From: Listeria monocytogenes
GTDB lineage: Bacteria; Bacillota; Bacilli; Lactobacillales; Listeriaceae
Length of the DNA: 64,000 nucleotides
Assembly: GCF_900187225.1 (NCBI RefSeq)
Contig: NZ_LT906436.1
Coordinates: 1,736,001-1,800,000 of the forward strand
Direction of reading: 5' to 3'
Below are positions 28,939 through 37,827 of the stretch, one piece after another. The notes below the pieces were generated by a model. That model had not been told where the DNA came from. It did no database searches and saw only the letters and a list, made by a program, of their open reading frames with translations. The position numbers and the translations under genes are program-made. The first letter of the stretch is position 1. Each line of letters opens with the position of its first letter.

Positions 28939-29580
28939 TCATTTATAATAACTAAAACGTTTTTCAAGTTGTTTAAATAATACAGTTAGAATGGCAGTTA
29001 ATGCTAAGTAGATTGCTGCTACTAATACGAGTGGAATCAGTGTAACATCTCTACTCATTGCAATTTTCCCAGCTCTTAGTAAATCGCCAATTCCGAGAAT
29101 GTATACTAAGGACGAGTCTTTTACTAAGTTAATAACTTCATTCCCAATTGCTGGTAAGACACGTTTGACAACTTGTGGTAAGACAATTTTCCGAAGTGTC
29201 TGGCCGTAAGTAAGACCTAAAACCTTGGCGCTCTCATATTGCCCATTTTCGATGGAAAGAAATCCCCCGCGGAAAATCTCTGCAAAATAAGCTGCATAAT
29301 TTAAAATAAAAGCAATAAACACGGCATCCATTCGGTCAAAAACAACCCCGATAATCGGTAACCCATAATAAATAAAAATTAATTGTAAAAGTAAAGGCGT
29401 GCCTCGCATAATCCAAATGTAAATATTTAAAATGAATTTAAGTGGGGCTATTTTGCTAATATTTCCCACTGCCACAACCGCTCCTAATGGTATAGAACAA
29501 ACTAATGTAACAACAAAAACGAGTAATGTTGTTTTCGCCCCGTCAAGTAATGCTGGTAAAATCTCCATGATATAATCCAT
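28939..29580 (-). CDS. Polar amino-acid ABC transporter, permease
   Basis: A 213-aa HisM/GlnP-type permease with five hydrophobic segments. An EAA-type loop reads ESAKVLGLTYGQTLRKIVLP at about residue 130. ATG at 29580 has AAGGAG 9 nt upstream; the longer frame to 29622 would enter the T-box terminator. It is the first gene of the T-box-controlled operon. Confidence 0.92.
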   Translation of the reverse strand: MDYIMEILPALLDGAKTTLLVFVVTLVCSIPLGAVVAVGNISKIAPLKFILNIYIWIMRGTPLLLQLIFIYYGLPIIGVVFDRMDAVFIAFILNYAAYFAEIFRGGFLSIENGQYESAKVLGLTYGQTLRKIVLPQVVKRVLPAIGNEVINLVKDSSLVYILGIGDLLRAGKIAMSRDVTLIPLVLVAAIYLALTAILTVLFKQLEKRFSYYK

Positions 29581-29604
29581 AATTCTTCGCTCCTTTTTTA
29601 ACAT

Positions 29605-29886
29605 AAAAAAATCCCGTCGCACTTGGCACTAATTGGCCAAGAGGACGAGAATAATATTCACGTGGTTCCACCTCAATTTGCTGATACTTCGCAGTATCAA
29701 CCTCTGTTAGTTCGAGACTAACAAGCTATAACGGGCTTAACCCGAGTTCACCTACTCACTTATGCTTCAGCAAACCAGCTCCGAGATGTGTTCGATAACG
29801 CTATCTTTATCCTTTCACACCAACCAAGGACTCTCTTCTAAAGAATTACGCTCTACTTGTTCTGTTCGACGCTTTTACTTCTTCTT
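29605..29886 (-). ncRNA. T-box riboswitch leader, histidine specifier CAC
   Basis: Minus-strand leader of about 280 nt. From 5' to 3' it shows an AGTAG box (about 29857-29853), Stem I distal elements AGAGAG...TTGGTTG...GAAAGG, a specifier loop GAA-CAC-ATCTCGGAG with codon CAC at 29790-29788, the invariant T-box AGGTGGAACCACG (29673-29661), and a terminator TCTCGTCCTCTTGGC/GCCAAGTGCGACGGGA followed by seven T. Uncharged tRNA-His would stabilise the antiterminator and switch on the transporter. The alignment of the specifier to known leaders is by eye. Confidence 0.93.
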
Positions 29887-29892
29887 GCTAAT

Positions 29893-29921
29893 ACTCTACC
29901 ACGATAAAGCGATAGAGTCAA
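29893..29921 (-). promoter_or_regulatory. Promoter of the T-box leader
   Basis: A -35 TTGACT (29916-29921), a 17-bp spacer and a -10 TAGAGT (29893-29898) on the minus strand, placing the transcript start near 29886. Confidence 0.7.
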
Positions 29922-29936
29922 CCGTTTTATTTACAA

Positions 29937-29976
29937 AAAAAGTGATACGCCAATCATAATTGGTGTACCACTTTTT
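29937..29976. terminator. Terminator after virS
   Basis: A 14-bp stem (29941-29954 with 29959-29972, two mismatches) with T runs on the minus strand and a shorter one on the plus strand. It isolates the virS operon from the T-box unit. Confidence 0.85.
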
Positions 29977-29977
29977 A

Positions 29978-31018
29978 TTAATCTTTGGCAATCAGTAAGT
30001 AATCATCTTTCTGTTCAAAGTAGATTTTCACTTCTGTTCCTACGCCACTCTCAGATTGAATACAAATTTCGTGACCTAGTTTCTTTGCCATTTGTTTAGC
30101 TAGGTATAAACCCATGCCCGTTGCTTTTTTCTCTTGTCTACCAATATTACCCGTGAAACCTTGCTCGAAAACACGTGGTAAATCTTCTTCCTTAATTCCA
30201 CGTCCATTGTCTTTCATGTGCAAAACTTTCTTACCCGATGCTTCTGTATCACACCAAATTTTTACTTCGCCACCACTTTTTGTGTATTTGAGTGCATTGG
30301 ACAAGATTTGATCCAAAATAAAACCAAGCCACTTACTATCCGTCCGCACATCCATATCTACATTTTGCAAATCCAATTTCATTTTCTTCCCAATGAAAAG
30401 TTTAGAATGACGTTTGACCGATTCGCGCACTACTACTCCAAGATTTTGCTCCTGAATAAAATAGTCTTTTGAGAATGTATCTAGTCGTGAAAAATAAAGT
30501 GCCTGCATAACTAATTTATCTATTGTTGTTAATTCTTCATCAATTTGCTTGAAAATTGTTTCTGTATCATTTAAATCAGGATTGTTAATTAACATTTTAC
30601 TTGCAACAACTGGGGTTTTTACTTCATGTACCCAGTATAAAATAAAATCATGGTATTCTTGCTGTTTATCCTGTAGCTTACTAATTGTTCGTAATTCTTC
30701 TTTATGTTTCTTCGCCATTAGTTGGTTAAAAAAGGCTTGTTCGCGAGTACGTGGTTTTGGTAGTAATTCAATGATATTCTCTTCAATCTCCCCGCTAACA
30801 AGTTCCTTCATTTCGCGCCAATAACTATATTTAAAGAAATAGCCCAGCACGAGATAGGAAAGCAAGAAGACTAAAACAAAAACATACAAGTAAATGAAAT
30901 TTCCAAGCGTTAATTTACTGTTCGGATCAATCGAAATCAACACGCCCACAAAAAACATAATACTACAAAAAAACAATAAGAAAAATCGCTTATCTTTTAA
31001 ATAACTCCACCAATTCAT
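29978..31018 (-). CDS. virS: Sensor histidine kinase VirS
   Basis: A 346-aa intramembrane-sensing kinase of the BceS type. Two N-terminal membrane helices (about 12-30 and 40-62) are joined by a very short outside loop. The phosphoacceptor is His131 in YWVHEVKTP. The ATPase domain has the N box SNALKYTKSGG, DNGRGIKEEDL and GMGLYLAK. It lacks a sizeable external sensor domain, so it probably reads the state of an ABC exporter (VirAB). It is the last gene of the virR operon. Confidence 0.93.
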   Translation of the reverse strand: MNWWSYLKDKRFFLLFFCSIMFFVGVLISIDPNSKLTLGNFIYLYVFVLVFLLSYLVLGYFFKYSYWREMKELVSGEIEENIIELLPKPRTREQAFFNQLMAKKHKEELRTISKLQDKQQEYHDFILYWVHEVKTPVVASKMLINNPDLNDTETIFKQIDEELTTIDKLVMQALYFSRLDTFSKDYFIQEQNLGVVVRESVKRHSKLFIGKKMKLDLQNVDMDVRTDSKWLGFILDQILSNALKYTKSGGEVKIWCDTEASGKKVLHMKDNGRGIKEEDLPRVFEQGFTGNIGRQEKKATGMGLYLAKQMAKKLGHEICIQSESGVGTEVKIYFEQKDDYLLIAKD

Positions 31019-31039
31019 GGCGCACCTCCTCGCTACTAA

Positions 31040-32782
31040 TTAGTTTACTTCATTTGAAATAATTTGAAACGTAGCAAAATCAAACAACCCTTGATCGGTT
31101 AATTTTAATTCTGGAATAACTGGTAATGTTAAGAATGACAATGTTAAAAATGGATCAAAACCGTTAGCTGTACTAATCTGTTTAAAGGCATTTAAAAGGC
31201 CCGCTAAATCGTTTTCCACTTCTTCGTATGATTTATCACTAAGCAATCCAGCGATAGGAAGGGCTAAATCATGAAGTACCTGACCAGCTCCGTTTACTAC
31301 AGCAATCCCGCCACCTGTTTGAGTAATATGATCAATAGCCGCTTTCATTGCTTCATCACTAACGCCAACAGCAACAATATTATGAGAATCGTGCGCGACA
31401 GTCGTAGCAATTGCGCCTTCTGTTAAACCAAAGCCTTTTACGATACCCACTCCGACACAACCAGTATCATGGTGACGCTCTACAACTGCCATTTTGAGTA
31501 AATCGTTTTCCACGGTTGGAACAAACTTACCGCCTTGAATAGTCACTTGTTCGATACGTTTTTCTGTAAATAAGCTATTGGGTTGCATTCCGATTACATA
31601 ACACGTTTCTTTGGTCAAAGGTAACGCTAAATCTTGTAAATGTACATGATGATTAATTGGTGGAGATACAAATGGTACTGCTGCTTGTTGCTTAAAAGCT
31701 GCTTCGTTACGAACACCATTATCCACGACTACTTCTCCATTTTTCAAAACTTTACTAATTTCTACTGTTTCTATATCTGTTAGAAAAACAATATCCGCTT
31801 GGTATCCTGCAGCAACTGCACCAAGGTATGGCAAATTATGACAATTAGCAGCATTAATGGTTGCCATTTGGATAGCGGTAATTGGGTCTATTCCATTTTT
31901 GATAGCCAGTTTAATGTTATAGTTAATCGATCCTTCTGTAATTAAATCATTAATTAGTTTATCATCTGTGCAAAAGCAAAAACGATGGCTATTTTTTTCA
32001 GATACGGCAGGAATTGTTTGAAGTAAATCACGACCTACAGTTCCCTCACGCAACATAACAAACATCCCAGCACGTAAGCGGTCTGTCGCCTCTTTCGCCG
32101 TGGTGCTCTCGTGGTCTGTCCGAATGCCAACTGCCAAATAATTATTCAAATCAGCGCTAGTTAGGCCGGCACCGTGGCCATCAATTCGACCGCCTTCTTT
32201 TTTAGCATCGATTATTTTCCTTAAAATATCATCGCTGCCCTTTGCTACGGACGGAAAGTCCATTACTTCTGCAAGGCCGATTACTTTTTCGTGTCTATAA
32301 AGTGGGTGGAGTTTCTCGGCGTGTAGTGTTTCTCCATTATGCTCCCCTTCCGTTGCGGGAACGCTTGAAGGAAGCATTACAAACATATCTAGTGGAGCCC
32401 CTTTGGCATCTTCTAGCATAAACTCGATTCCTTTTTCTCCAGCAACATTGGCAATTTCATGCGGGTCTGTAACAATCGTTGTAACACCATTTGGGAGTAA
32501 GACACGGGCAAACTCAGCAGGTGTGACCATCGCACTCTCCACGTGGACATGTGCATCAATAAAACCAGGTGCAATAAAGGCACCGGCAGCATCTATTATC
32601 TTTTCTGCATCTGGAAAACTACCAATACCAGCAATATAACCGTTTTTGATGGCAATATCTCCGTCCATTATTTCTCCTGAAAAGACATTTATTATTCGTC
32701 CATTTTTTATCACTAAATCTGCTTTTGCTCGTCCATCACTTACTGCAACTCGTTCTTGCAGTTGTTTTAAATTCTCCACCAA
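31040..32782 (-). CDS. ade: Adenine deaminase
   Basis: A 580-aa amidohydrolase converting adenine to hypoxanthine plus ammonia (purine salvage). Metal-site motifs HVHVESAMVTP and DPHEIANVAG are present, together with DGHGAGL and DHESTTAKEA. A C-terminal adenine-deaminase domain follows. It starts at TTG (32782) with GGAGG 6 nt upstream. It is the fourth gene of the virR-to-virS operon, 21 bp before virS; a role linked to the two-component system is not evident. Confidence 0.93.
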   Translation of the reverse strand: MVENLKQLQERVAVSDGRAKADLVIKNGRIINVFSGEIMDGDIAIKNGYIAGIGSFPDAEKIIDAAGAFIAPGFIDAHVHVESAMVTPAEFARVLLPNGVTTIVTDPHEIANVAGEKGIEFMLEDAKGAPLDMFVMLPSSVPATEGEHNGETLHAEKLHPLYRHEKVIGLAEVMDFPSVAKGSDDILRKIIDAKKEGGRIDGHGAGLTSADLNNYLAVGIRTDHESTTAKEATDRLRAGMFVMLREGTVGRDLLQTIPAVSEKNSHRFCFCTDDKLINDLITEGSINYNIKLAIKNGIDPITAIQMATINAANCHNLPYLGAVAAGYQADIVFLTDIETVEISKVLKNGEVVVDNGVRNEAAFKQQAAVPFVSPPINHHVHLQDLALPLTKETCYVIGMQPNSLFTEKRIEQVTIQGGKFVPTVENDLLKMAVVERHHDTGCVGVGIVKGFGLTEGAIATTVAHDSHNIVAVGVSDEAMKAAIDHITQTGGGIAVVNGAGQVLHDLALPIAGLLSDKSYEEVENDLAGLLNAFKQISTANGFDPFLTLSFLTLPVIPELKLTDQGLFDFATFQIISNEVN

Positions 32783-32798
32783 AATTCGCCTCCGTCAA

Positions 32799-33257
32799 TT
32801 AAGCTTCAAAGAAACCTTCATCAAGCAAATAACCTTCCGCGCTTTCAAGGGTTGGGAAAACTGCTTCCAAGTTCTCCCCCGTATAAATAACCCACATTTT
32901 ATTTTCATACACTAGTGAAAGTTTTTCGCCACTATTGTCTTGATATATTTTAGTTAGACCTTCTTTATAGCCATCCTCGTCACTATCCATGAATTCTTTT
33001 GCTTCTAATAGTAATACGCGTATTTCATTTTCGGAGTAATCTTTTACATTCACATAGCCTTGTTTGTCGAGTGGCTCTACCTCTAAAAATGGTGCATAAA
33101 CAAAAGCATTGCCGTTTGGATGAAGATGTTTGACGATGATTTTCTTATCTCTTTTACTTGCTGGATAGTGCACGTTAATACGACCCATAGAAATTTCATG
33201 TAATTCAAAACCATTGATAGATTCTATTAATGCTTTTTTTTCTTCAAAGTTTAACAT
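32799..33257 (-). CDS. Uncharacterised cytoplasmic protein of the virR operon
   Basis: A 152-aa soluble, acidic protein with no signal peptide or membrane helix. I do not recognise a family with certainty. ATG at 33257 (MLNFEEKK) has a GGGGG purine site upstream; a longer frame to 33320 would run into the neighbouring gene. It has alternating strands and helices (KKIIVKHLHPNGNAFVY, MWVIYTGENLEAVFPT). It lies between an epimerase and adenine deaminase. Confidence 0.8.
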   Translation of the reverse strand: MLNFEEKKALIESINGFELHEISMGRINVHYPASKRDKKIIVKHLHPNGNAFVYAPFLEVEPLDKQGYVNVKDYSENEIRVLLLEAKEFMDSDEDGYKEGLTKIYQDNSGEKLSLVYENKMWVIYTGENLEAVFPTLESAEGYLLDEGFFEA

Positions 33258-33277
33258 AGTGTTATTTTTCCCCCAAA

Positions 33278-34153
33278 TTAATTTTCTTTTAAAATATCTG
33301 TCACTAAAGCCGGTAACCATACTTTTAAATCATTAAAAACAAAACCAGCTTCGGTAGCTTTCGCATTATCTAAATAATAGGTTTTTTCAATGCCGAACGG
33401 GGAATCATCGACGTCATCCGTCACCTCTTCAACTAGTGCTAATTCCCCGATTTTTTCTTCAAGCATTTTGATAAAACCATTTAACGCGTATGTGCCATTG
33501 GAGGTAGCGTTTACTGGACCTGTCAGATCCGATTCCACGCCAACCCACTCTAAAAAATGTGCCGCTTCATCAGAAGTAATAAAGCCAATCTCAGCTTGTC
33601 CATTACTAATTCCAATTTCTTGGTGGTTTTTAATATGATTAATATGAAAGTGAAGGCGTTTTGTGTAATCGTCAAGTCCAAGCACGATTGGAAAACGAAC
33701 TGCTACAACTGGAAAAGAAGCTTTTTGGAAAAATACGGCTTCAGCAAGTCGTTTCCCTTCACCGTAATCAAAATCTTCTTTATCACCAATAACAATTTCG
33801 TAATGCTCTGGATTAAAGTCAGCCTCAACTAAAGCTCGACCTTTTTGACTATAAACAGAGAGTGATGATGTATATATGTATCGTTTTACCTTGCCTTTAA
33901 ATGCATCTACGGCATAAAGTGCTTCTTTCGGAGAGAAACATATATTATCGTAAATAACATCCCAGTCTTCTTTTGCTAATTGGAATAAAGCATCTCTTGA
34001 TTCTCGATTTAAAACAACTCGTTTGACAGTATCACCAAAATTATCTTCTGTTTTTCCCCTTGTGCCAATGGTGACATCATGTCCTTCTGAAACAAGTCTT
34101 TCCACTAATTTCTTGCCAAAAAAACGAGTACCACCGAATACTAAAATTTTCAT
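33278..34153 (-). CDS. NAD-dependent epimerase/dehydratase (extended SDR)
   Basis: A 291-aa extended short-chain dehydrogenase. The N-terminal nucleotide loop is GGTRFFGKKLV (8-18) and TSSLSVYSQKG carries the strand before the active site. The canonical YxxxK is replaced by a DYGEGKRLAE segment (Tyr and Lys spaced as Y-G-E-G-K), so the pair is preserved. GGAGGAGG precedes the ATG. It is the second gene after virR, separated by a leaky terminator. The sugar substrate is unknown. Confidence 0.85.
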   Translation of the reverse strand: MKILVFGGTRFFGKKLVERLVSEGHDVTIGTRGKTEDNFGDTVKRVVLNRESRDALFQLAKEDWDVIYDNICFSPKEALYAVDAFKGKVKRYIYTSSLSVYSQKGRALVEADFNPEHYEIVIGDKEDFDYGEGKRLAEAVFFQKASFPVVAVRFPIVLGLDDYTKRLHFHINHIKNHQEIGISNGQAEIGFITSDEAAHFLEWVGVESDLTGPVNATSNGTYALNGFIKMLEEKIGELALVEEVTDDVDDSPFGIEKTYYLDNAKATEAGFVFNDLKVWLPALVTDILKEN

Positions 34154-34172
34154 TTGGACTCCTCCTCCATTT

Positions 34173-34224
34173 ACGAAAAACAGGAAGTTCGCGTTTTTTT
34201 AGCGCTATCTCCCTGTTTTTTCGT
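34173..34224 (-). terminator. Stem-loop between virR and the epimerase gene
   Basis: An imperfect long stem ACGAAAAACAGG/CCTGTTTTTTCGT ending in a T-rich stretch, directly after virR. Since the downstream genes reportedly share the virR transcript in Listeria (recalled), it probably only reduces read-through. Confidence 0.6.
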
Positions 34225-34901
34225 CATTCAATCATATATCCTTGGCCTTTTTTTGTTTTGATAAATTCGCTCAAACCAATTTCTGCAAGTTTTTTACGAA
34301 TACGAACAACATTAACTGTCAATGTATTATCATCAACAAAACTTTCATCTTCCCAAAGTGCGCGCATAATTTCATCACGACTTACAATGCTACCTTTTTG
34401 TTTCATTAATTCATATAAAATCAAAAATTCATTTTTCGTTAGCTCAATTTTATCTTCTAAATGTGTAAGTGTGTTCGTATCAATGTGTAGGAAAACATTA
34501 TTATGCTCCATTACATTTGCTTCTTCTAAATCTGCGTAGGAATATGTTCGCCTTAATAGAGCATTTATCCTCGCCATTAAAACATCCAGATCAACTGGTT
34601 TTTCAATATAATAATCTGCACCCATGTTCATGCCCATTATTTGGTCCATTCGCGAATTACGTGATGATAAAAAGATAATGGGTACATTCGAAACTTCTCG
34701 GATTTGATTACACCAATAAAAACCATCAAAGAAAGGAAGATTAACATCTAAAATAACTAATTGGGGTTCGAAAGCTAAAAACTCTTGTAAAATATTGTTA
34801 AAATCCTCTACTACACCAATCTCAAATCCCCATTTACTTAAATGTTTTCGAATTGTATCACGAATCACTTCATCATCTTCTACGATATATACCTTTACCA
34901 T
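34224..34901 (-). CDS. virR: OmpR-family response regulator VirR
   Basis: A 225-aa regulator. The receiver domain has phosphoacceptor Asp52 in VILDVNLP, acidic pair Glu8-Asp9-Asp10 and the conserved Lys in YIEKPVD. A C-terminal winged helix (about 130-225) ends with RIRKKL and TKKGQGYMIE. Listeria VirR controls dlt, mprF and other envelope genes and virulence (recalled). It heads the operon and lies just downstream of the virAB exporter genes. Confidence 0.95.
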   Translation of the reverse strand: MVKVYIVEDDEVIRDTIRKHLSKWGFEIGVVEDFNNILQEFLAFEPQLVILDVNLPFFDGFYWCNQIREVSNVPIIFLSSRNSRMDQIMGMNMGADYYIEKPVDLDVLMARINALLRRTYSYADLEEANVMEHNNVFLHIDTNTLTHLEDKIELTKNEFLILYELMKQKGSIVSRDEIMRALWEDESFVDDNTLTVNVVRIRKKLAEIGLSEFIKTKKGQGYMIE

Positions 34902-34934
34902 TTCTAGTGCCTCCCTCGGTGGAACTCTCTTCTC

Positions 34935-34963
34935 ATTTTAGCTGAAATAACCACAAAAGCCAA
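34935..34963 (-). promoter_or_regulatory. Candidate virR promoter
   Basis: A -35 TTGGCT (34958-34963), a 17-bp spacer and a -10 TAAAAT (34935-34940), with the -35 touching the virB stop codon. Confidence 0.55.
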
Positions 34964-36943
34964 TTACTTTTTATTGGCCATCACAATTTTGGTAAAAGAA
35001 TTGATACACAAAAAGTAATACGCCGTATAACAGACAATATAAATACCTGTACCAATTAATACCGGATATTTTATATTATCCATTAAATTAACAGAAATAC
35101 CCCACAGTGCAGCCATGGAATGCGCAATTCCAAAAAATAATGGAATAACAAAAATCGGCCATACCTGCTTGGAAATAATTTTCCGGATTTCTTTTTCAGT
35201 AACCCCTAGTTTAAATAAAATCTCAAACTTGGCTTTTTCAGAAACAGCATCTGTAACTAATTTGAAGTAAATGATACTTCCTGTTGCTAAAAAGAATACA
35301 ATGCCAATAAAAATACCTATAAATAATAATGAACCTACCACTGTGGAGATCAAGTGGTAATTCGTATAATAGGAAGAAACATTGTCCGAGAATAATGAAG
35401 GCTCCCCGTCAACGATTGTTTGCACTTTCTTATCTAAGCTCTCACTATGATTCGGATTAGTAATATCAAACATTGTCACAGATTCAGGGCGGAAAAGTCG
35501 TTCCAAATCATCATAATATTCATCGGAAACAACCAGCGTTTCATAAGAAATTCCTGTATTAAAAATTGAATTTTCTCGGAAATCCACTACTTTTATTGGT
35601 GGCATTTTCTTTGCAGCTGATTTATTTGATTGAACGACCATTTTACGAGTAAGCCATTTTTCTTGAATGTCTGGCCTTGCGTAATAAGTATTTTTTCCAA
35701 GTAAGATCGCTTCACCATAGGCAATTTTTTTAGATTGGACAAAATCGCTCTGCTGCCTTTCACCGATACGATTATATTCTGATTCCGATACAATTGTATG
35801 AATGAATGTATCCATATGCATCTTATATTTAGGAATATCTTTATATTCCACTTCAGCGCTAAGCATCTCTGCTTGCATCAACTTTTTCAATTTATGATCT
35901 TGATCATCATGAATCGTTTGAATAATCTCTTTTTCATTTTTAGCAGAAATATTGAGCACTTGATAACTGGAGGGATTCTCCGCTGAAATATCATTAATTG
36001 TACGCACATAAAAACTACTCATGGAGCCAATAATCGTTAACGTTGTCGCACTAAGTACAGCAATCATCGCAATCGTACTAGCATTTTTCTTTAACCTAAA
36101 ACGAAGCGATGTAATCCCCAGCACATTCGTCCCTTTATAAAAGAAACGTTTATTATTGTATAGTTGTCGAATTACATAAGGGGTGCCAAACCTAACCATC
36201 AGCCAGGTTCCTAAAATAACGCAAGCAAGTATCACTAAAATTAAATCAAAAAAACCATAGGCTAGCCAAATAGGCGATTCTTCAATATTCCTCGTTGCCA
36301 CATAGTATCCAAAAGCGATTAAAGCTAACCCAATTAACATAAAAACCAGCGAACCTTTGGCTACTTTTTCTTCTTTTTCATCATTTTTAAATAGCTGATT
36401 CAAATTATAACGTAATACAAGAAAAACAGCATAAACAGATGTGAAAAGCATGATACCAAAAAAGACCAGCATCGTATCGATAATCGCTTTAAAAGAAATA
36501 ATAAATTCTGCATCAATCGCAAGGCCAACTATCCAAAATAAGACCATTGCAAACAATTTAGAAGAGAAAATTCCAATTAAAACACCAAAAATAGTTGCAA
36601 GCATATATAGCATCGCATTTTCAAAAAATAATACTAATACAATTTGCGATTTTCGCAAACCAAGTAATGAATAAAGCCCTATTTCTCGTTTTCGTCTTTT
36701 AAGAAAAAAACTATTGGAATAAAATATAAAAAAGATAATAAACAATATTAACATGAGACTAGCTGACGAAAACATGGCCGGTCCGAATAACTCCCAACGT
36801 TTAAACACTGTGTCAATCAGCGGGTTATACGATAACGAAACAAACGTAAAAAAAACTAATACACAAACAATTAACGAAACAAAATAAACAATATATTGAT
36901 TAAAGTTCTTTCGCATATTGGTCAGCGCGACTTTAAATAACAT
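34964..36943 (-). CDS. virB: BceB-type ABC exporter permease VirB (AnrB)
   Basis: A 659-aa FtsX-fold permease with ten membrane segments, arranged in blocks with one large extracellular domain (about 330-540) between the seventh and eighth helices, the hallmark of bacitracin/nisin-resistance BceB permeases. ATG at 36943 is preceded by GGAGGTGG; a longer frame to 36976 lacks a site. It overlaps the ATPase gene by 11 bp. It confers bacitracin, nisin or cephalosporin tolerance in Listeria (recalled) and likely signals to VirS. Confidence 0.92.
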   Translation of the reverse strand: MLFKVALTNMRKNFNQYIVYFVSLIVCVLVFFTFVSLSYNPLIDTVFKRWELFGPAMFSSASLMLILFIIFFIFYSNSFFLKRRKREIGLYSLLGLRKSQIVLVLFFENAMLYMLATIFGVLIGIFSSKLFAMVLFWIVGLAIDAEFIISFKAIIDTMLVFFGIMLFTSVYAVFLVLRYNLNQLFKNDEKEEKVAKGSLVFMLIGLALIAFGYYVATRNIEESPIWLAYGFFDLILVILACVILGTWLMVRFGTPYVIRQLYNNKRFFYKGTNVLGITSLRFRLKKNASTIAMIAVLSATTLTIIGSMSSFYVRTINDISAENPSSYQVLNISAKNEKEIIQTIHDDQDHKLKKLMQAEMLSAEVEYKDIPKYKMHMDTFIHTIVSESEYNRIGERQQSDFVQSKKIAYGEAILLGKNTYYARPDIQEKWLTRKMVVQSNKSAAKKMPPIKVVDFRENSIFNTGISYETLVVSDEYYDDLERLFRPESVTMFDITNPNHSESLDKKVQTIVDGEPSLFSDNVSSYYTNYHLISTVVGSLLFIGIFIGIVFFLATGSIIYFKLVTDAVSEKAKFEILFKLGVTEKEIRKIISKQVWPIFVIPLFFGIAHSMAALWGISVNLMDNIKYPVLIGTGIYIVCYTAYYFLCINSFTKIVMANKK

Positions 36944-37700
36944 CGTTTTCGCCACCTCCAAGAAGCGCCAAAACATCTAATACCTTCTGGAAAAATTGTT
37001 TTCTAGAACTTGTCCCTCGGTAGATTTCAGTGAAAATTTCGCCATCTTTAATAAACATAATTCTTTCGCAGTAACTGGCTGCAAAAGCATCGTGCGTCAC
37101 CATCATAATAGTGGAATCACGCACATCTTTTGCTTGAGAGAGTCCTTCTAATAAATTGGTCGCTGATTTGGAATCAAGCGCGCCAGTGGGTTCATCCGCA
37201 AAAATCAGCGTTGGTTCAGTAATCATTGCTCGACAAACCGCTGTTCGCTGCTTTTGTCCACCAGATATTTCGGTTGGGTACTTGTTCCTTAACTCAAAAA
37301 TCCCAAATTGACGTGCAATAATTTCAAACCGCTGATCAATTTCAGCTTGTTTAATATGAGCAAGAGCCAGCGGTAGAACAATATTATCCTTCACAGTCAT
37401 CGTATCTAATAAATTATAGTCTTGAAATATAAAACCAAGCTGATCTCTTCTAAAAACAGCTAATTCTTTTCCGTTCATGGTAGAAATTTGCTTTCCACCA
37501 ATCTCAATTTCTCCAGAGGTTGGTTTATCTATAGAAGACAATACATTTAATAAAGTAGATTTCCCAGCACCAGAGGGACCCATAATGCCTACAAAGGAGC
37601 CTTTTTGTATCTCTAGACTAATACTTCCAAGCGCAGAAAATAAATTTCCTTTTGAACCGTATACTTTTCTAACTTTATGCGCCTTTAGCACTGTTTCCAT
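36933..37700 (-). CDS. virA: BceA-type ABC exporter ATPase VirA (AnrA)
   Basis: A 255-aa ATPase of the MacB/BceA group: Walker [10 protein letters not shown] (41-49), Q-loop region [12 protein letters not shown], signature ISGGQKQR, Walker [13 protein letters not shown]. It is upstream of and overlapping the permease gene. A strong site GGGAGGA precedes ATG. It drives the VirB permease. Confidence 0.94.
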   Translation of the reverse strand: METVLKAHKVRKVYGSKGNLFSALGSISLEIQKGSFVGIMGPSGAGKSTLLNVLSSIDKPTSGEIEIGGKQISTMNGKELAVFRRDQLGFIFQDYNLLDTMTVKDNIVLPLALAHIKQAEIDQRFEIIARQFGIFELRNKYPTEISGGQKQRTAVCRAMITEPTLIFADEPTGALDSKSATNLLEGLSQAKDVRDSTIMMVTHDAFAASYCERIMFIKDGEIFTEIYRGTSSRKQFFQKVLDVLALLGGGENDVI

Positions 37701-37781
37701 TGTATTCCTCCCGTTACGTTCTTATTTGGTTATTTTACCTTAATTTTAAACAAGATACTATGGGCTATAGTTGTATTTATT

Positions 37782-37823
37782 AAAAAAATCATTTATCCGT
37801 AAAAAAACAGATAAATGATTTTT
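37782..37823 (-). terminator. Terminator after the small membrane protein gene
   Basis: A 13- to 15-bp A/T-rich stem AAAAATCATTTATC.../ATAAATGATTTTT followed by T residues on the minus strand, separating the membrane protein gene from virAB. Confidence 0.8.
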
Positions 37824-37827
37824 CTTA

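Noticed and set aside
29762-29959. Short frame across the T-box leader
   Set aside because: The sequence is explained by conserved T-box structure and the promoter on the other strand.
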